DNA from: Verrucomicrobiales bacterium
Lineage (GTDB): Bacteria > Verrucomicrobiota > Verrucomicrobiia > Limisphaerales > UBA9464
Length of the DNA: 5,794 nt
Reading direction: 5' to 3'
Assembly: GCA_003445095.1 (NCBI GenBank)
Contig: DLVS01000740.1
Span: forward strand, 1 to 5,794
The translations under genes and the position numbers were made by a program. Shown here one piece after another: positions 3,534 to 5,794 of the stretch (its first letter is position 1; each line of letters opens with the position of its first letter). The notes under the pieces are model-generated. The model did not search any database and had not been told where the DNA came from. It worked only from the letters and a program-made list of their open reading frames with translations.

Positions 3534-5794
3534 TCATTGGGTCAGAGATACCAGCACTCGGAGGAACATGACTTCTGTCGGTCCCAGAGCGGGGTCCAGC
3601 CGAAAAGTCTGTCGAACCGTCTGTTCAGTGGCTCGCTCTTCACCTAGCAGGACAAACGAGGGCGGGTCGCGGTGCCAGGGTCCCGACAGAGCCTCGGTCA
3701 CTTCTAGGGTGACTACTGCGTCGTCGGCCCCAAGACTTCGGGGCAGCGACACCACCAGATGTTCTTCTGCCTCACCTCCACCTTCCGCCGCAAACGATTC
3801 GATGAGAATCTGAATGCCACCGCCCGGCGCCGTCAGGACCGCTCCCAACGCATAGTCCAGAAGATCCGCCTGGCCGTTGCCGTTGGCGTCCGCTTCTGAC
3901 GCGCCGGTGAAGGATGACGCGTCAGTATTCCCGGGCGAACCACCTGTCCGCACACTCGAACGCCAGTGGGTCGGATGGCGGTGGTCCGGAGCCATGTCTG
4001 GACGCACTAGGACCAGGGAGTATCCATTTCGATTCGGTCCGGGTGGCCAGGGTGACCGATCCAGATATTGGAATCGTCGAATGTCTGCTCCCTGAAAATC
4101 CACCAACGCGATCTCTTCTCCCTCATTCGCCAGGTTGCCATCGTACTCCCCGACCACTGGCAGCCCTGCGCCGTACCGAGCTTCGAAGGCTGCCTTATTC
4201 CGCACCAACAACAGGCGCTGCCCGCTACCCACGACCGTTCCAGACGGGAAATTGAAAAGAATGCCCGCGGCGAATCGCACACCCGTGAGGTCCACGGCTC
4301 GACTCGAGATGTTCATGATTTCCAGAAACTCAAAGTCATCACGGTTTGAGCTGACGGCCGTCTCGGCCTGGGTCGCCGGATCGGCTGGGCGATAGCAGAA
4401 TTCGGAAATTACCAGGTGATTCGAGGTGGCCCTCAATACCTCAGGAACGAATTGTCCCTCGGTCAGCGCGCTCCAGTCAGCACCCTCGCGCGCGCGTGCT
4501 CGGATCGTCGTGGGTTGGGCTATGAAAAATGGATCCAGCGAATTCGTCGTCCCTGAGCTGCCGCCTCCCGGGAAGGTGACGCGCACCGCGTCTGGATGCA
4601 CCGCGCCTCCTGGCAGCCGGGGATCCACTCCGTTCGTGGTGTAGTAGATCTCTGACGCCACCGTGGACAAGAGCACTGGCAAAACCGGCGATACCGGACC
4701 GCCACGTGGTGCCAGTGCTGGAGCATCCGTCTGCGGGTAGAGCCCGGCGGCTCGAAGTTGCGCTAACACAATGCCGGTGCGCTGCGGGAGATACGACCCC
4801 AGAATCCAGTCCCGCTCGCGCTGCCAATCTGAGAGAACTTGCGGAGGCGAAAAATGATCGTCCCCCCACCGCGCAGTTTCGGCGATCACGGCCGATTCGA
4901 CCTGAGCAGCGAGATCGCGATAGCGCGGAACGAGTGACGCTGGGGCCAATACTCCGTCGCCGAAAAAGTGTTTCTGCACTCGATCCGCAAACTCCATCCG
5001 GTACTCGCTAAAGCGACGTAGCCGATCATGCGGCTCCCCGACCCAAGAACCGGTGGTGCCAGCGCGCGGAGACACCATGTTGAGCGGAGATCGGTCACGA
5101 TTGTTGCCCATCGTATTCTCAAAGTCCCAAATGTAGAACTTGAAGCCGCCCGCCAATCCACCGCGCTGGCGCCCGAACCAGAAGTTCTTGTTAGGCCAGT
5201 CCCAGTTCCCGCCCCAGATGTTCACCAGCATGTAGTCCATGTAGTTCGGACCATCGAAATACTCTGGAAACGCCGCGTTGCGACTGCCGTCGGGATTCAG
5301 TCCCTTCAACCGCTGATAATTTGCGAGCGAAGTGACGGCTCGGACCCCAGCGAGGAAGGCATTCCAGGCGTCCAAACTGCCGTTCTTCACCTCACCGGAG
5401 TTGATCGTGTCCCAATCCTCCGCGACCCCGCCCAAATAGGTGGCCGAGAAATCTTCTGCCGGCCGCTCGGTCAAATTGTAGAGGCCCCAGTAAAGTCCGT
5501 TCAGATAGAGATGGACAAACCGTCCGCGGGCCGACGGCTGGCCCATATTCAGCAACAAGCGTCGTCCAAATTCGTCACGAATGAATTGCTCGGTATCGCG
5601 CGCCGCATCCCACGCGTACCCGTCGTTGGCGCCGGCCCGCAGCACGAGGGTGTCGAACTCACGAGCCGCACCGAATTCATGAAATACGTCTTCCCGCAGT
5701 TTTCCCGGTCCGTATTCGTCCTTGAACAATAGGCGGAGCGAATGCTTCTGAGTCACGTGGCGATCGCGGAAGTACCCGCCCTGAATCCGCAGAC
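3534..5794 (-). CDS. CotH kinase-like/lamin-tail domain surface protein, N-terminus missing
   Basis: This is the C-terminal part, about 752 residues, of a larger, probably exported protein. The frame runs off the right edge without a start. A GTG at 5756 is internal, because the codons before it (LRIQGGYFRDRH) already read as the conserved CotH strand. Numbering from the first visible codon: the CotH kinase-like domain (about 1-345) has KHSLRLLFK, FDTLVLRAGANDG, LYLNGLYWGLYN, GGNWDWPNKN with Asp198, and IWDFENTMG with Asp223. Those two Asp probably match the metal/catalytic Asp of spore-coat CotH, a secreted-protein kinase. About 362-444 resembles a chitobiase/hexosaminidase C-terminal domain (EIYYTTNGVDPR, TIRARA). 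About 459-612 is a lamin-tail domain (LVISEFCYRP, FEFLEIMNIS, NLANEGEEIALVD). A single EF-hand/dockerin-like loop DANGNGQADLLD is at 635-646 (bases 3855-3890). A beta-rich end (FLRVLVSLTQ) closes the protein, with no PEP-CTERM tail. Substrate and kinase activity are unproven. The downstream gene starts 314 bp away. Confidence 0.88.
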   Translation of the reverse strand, partial: LRIQGGYFRDRHVTQKHSLRLLFKDEYGPGKLREDVFHEFGAAREFDTLVLRAGANDGYAWDAARDTEQFIRDEFGRRLLLNMGQPSARGRFVHLYLNGLYWGLYNLTERPAEDFSATYLGGVAEDWDTINSGEVKNGSLDAWNAFLAGVRAVTSLANYQRLKGLNPDGSRNAAFPEYFDGPNYMDYMLVNIWGGNWDWPNKNFWFGRQRGGLAGGFKFYIWDFENTMGNNRDRSPLNMVSPRAGTTGSWVGEPHDRLRRFSEYRMEFADRVQKHFFGDGVLAPASLVPRYRDLAAQVESAVIAETARWGDDHFSPPQVLSDWQRERDWILGSYLPQRTGIVLAQLRAAGLYPQTDAPALAPRGGPVSPVLPVLLSTVASEIYYTTNGVDPRLPGGAVHPDAVRVTFPGGGSSGTTNSLDPFFIAQPTTIRARAREGADWSALTEGQFVPEVLRATSNHLVISEFCYRPADPATQAETAVSSNRDDFEFLEIMNISSRAVDLTGVRFAAGILFNFPSGTVVGSGQRLLLVRNKAAFEARYGAGLPVVGEYDGNLANEGEEIALVDFQGADIRRFQYLDRSPWPPGPNRNGYSLVLVRPDMAPDHRHPTHWRSSVRTGGSPGNTDASSFTGASEADANGNGQADLLDYALGAVLTAPGGGIQILIESFAAEGGGEAEEHLVVSLPRSLGADDAVVTLEVTEALSGPWHRDPPSFVLLGEERATEQTVRQTFRLDPALGPTEVMFLRVLVSLTQ

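Noticed and set aside
5028..5732. Plus-strand open frame of 234 codons
   Set aside because: It lies wholly antisense to the clearly conserved CotH-like domain and resembles no known family.
1..5794. tRNA or rRNA genes, CRISPR array, insertion sequence, phage or defence genes
   Set aside because: Read on both strands, no cloverleaf, regularly spaced repeat, transposase motif or terminal inverted repeat pair was found.

Overview
The window reads like ordinary chromosomal sequence from a Verrucomicrobiota bacterium, most likely of the Pedosphaera/Limisphaerales type. This rests on two minus-strand genes. One encodes a secreted protein ending in a VPDSG-type PEP-CTERM sorting tail, a variant known mainly from that phylum. 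The other is a large CotH-kinase/lamin-tail surface protein of a kind common in Verrucomicrobiota and Planctomycetota. The assignment is an inference from protein style, with no marker gene in the window.

Layout. Positions 20-1539 (+) carry the two ATPase subunits of a branched-chain amino acid type ABC importer, livG then livF, 17 bp apart. The operon enters from the left edge: a TGA in another frame overlaps the probable livG GTG start as GTGA. A 312-bp gap (1540-1851) rich in small inverted repeats follows, then an Hsp20/alpha-crystallin small heat-shock protein (1852-2316, +), which ends at a very strong intrinsic terminator (2354-2392).

From there the coding direction reverses. The VPDSG-CTERM protein (2521-3219, -) ends at its own minus-strand terminator (2461-2495), so the 2317-2520 gap holds two terminators facing each other. 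After another non-coding gap (3220-3533), the right 2.26 kb is the 3' part of a large multidomain gene on the minus strand (3534-5794, N-terminus beyond the window). Its domains are CotH kinase-like, a chitobiase C-terminal-like beta domain, a lamin-tail domain, an EF-hand/dockerin-like calcium loop and a short C-terminal beta region.

How the genes relate. LivG and LivF would work together with LivH/LivM permeases and a LivJ/K-type binding protein that lie outside the window. The Hsp20 gene appears to be its own transcription unit. The two minus-strand genes both encode probable envelope or exported proteins, but nothing shows they form one operon. I saw no tRNA, rRNA, CRISPR array, insertion sequence or phage gene. 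The least explained parts are the potentially structured leader of the hsp20 gene, the AT-rich inverted repeat upstream of the VPDSG-CTERM gene, and the role of the CotH-type protein.
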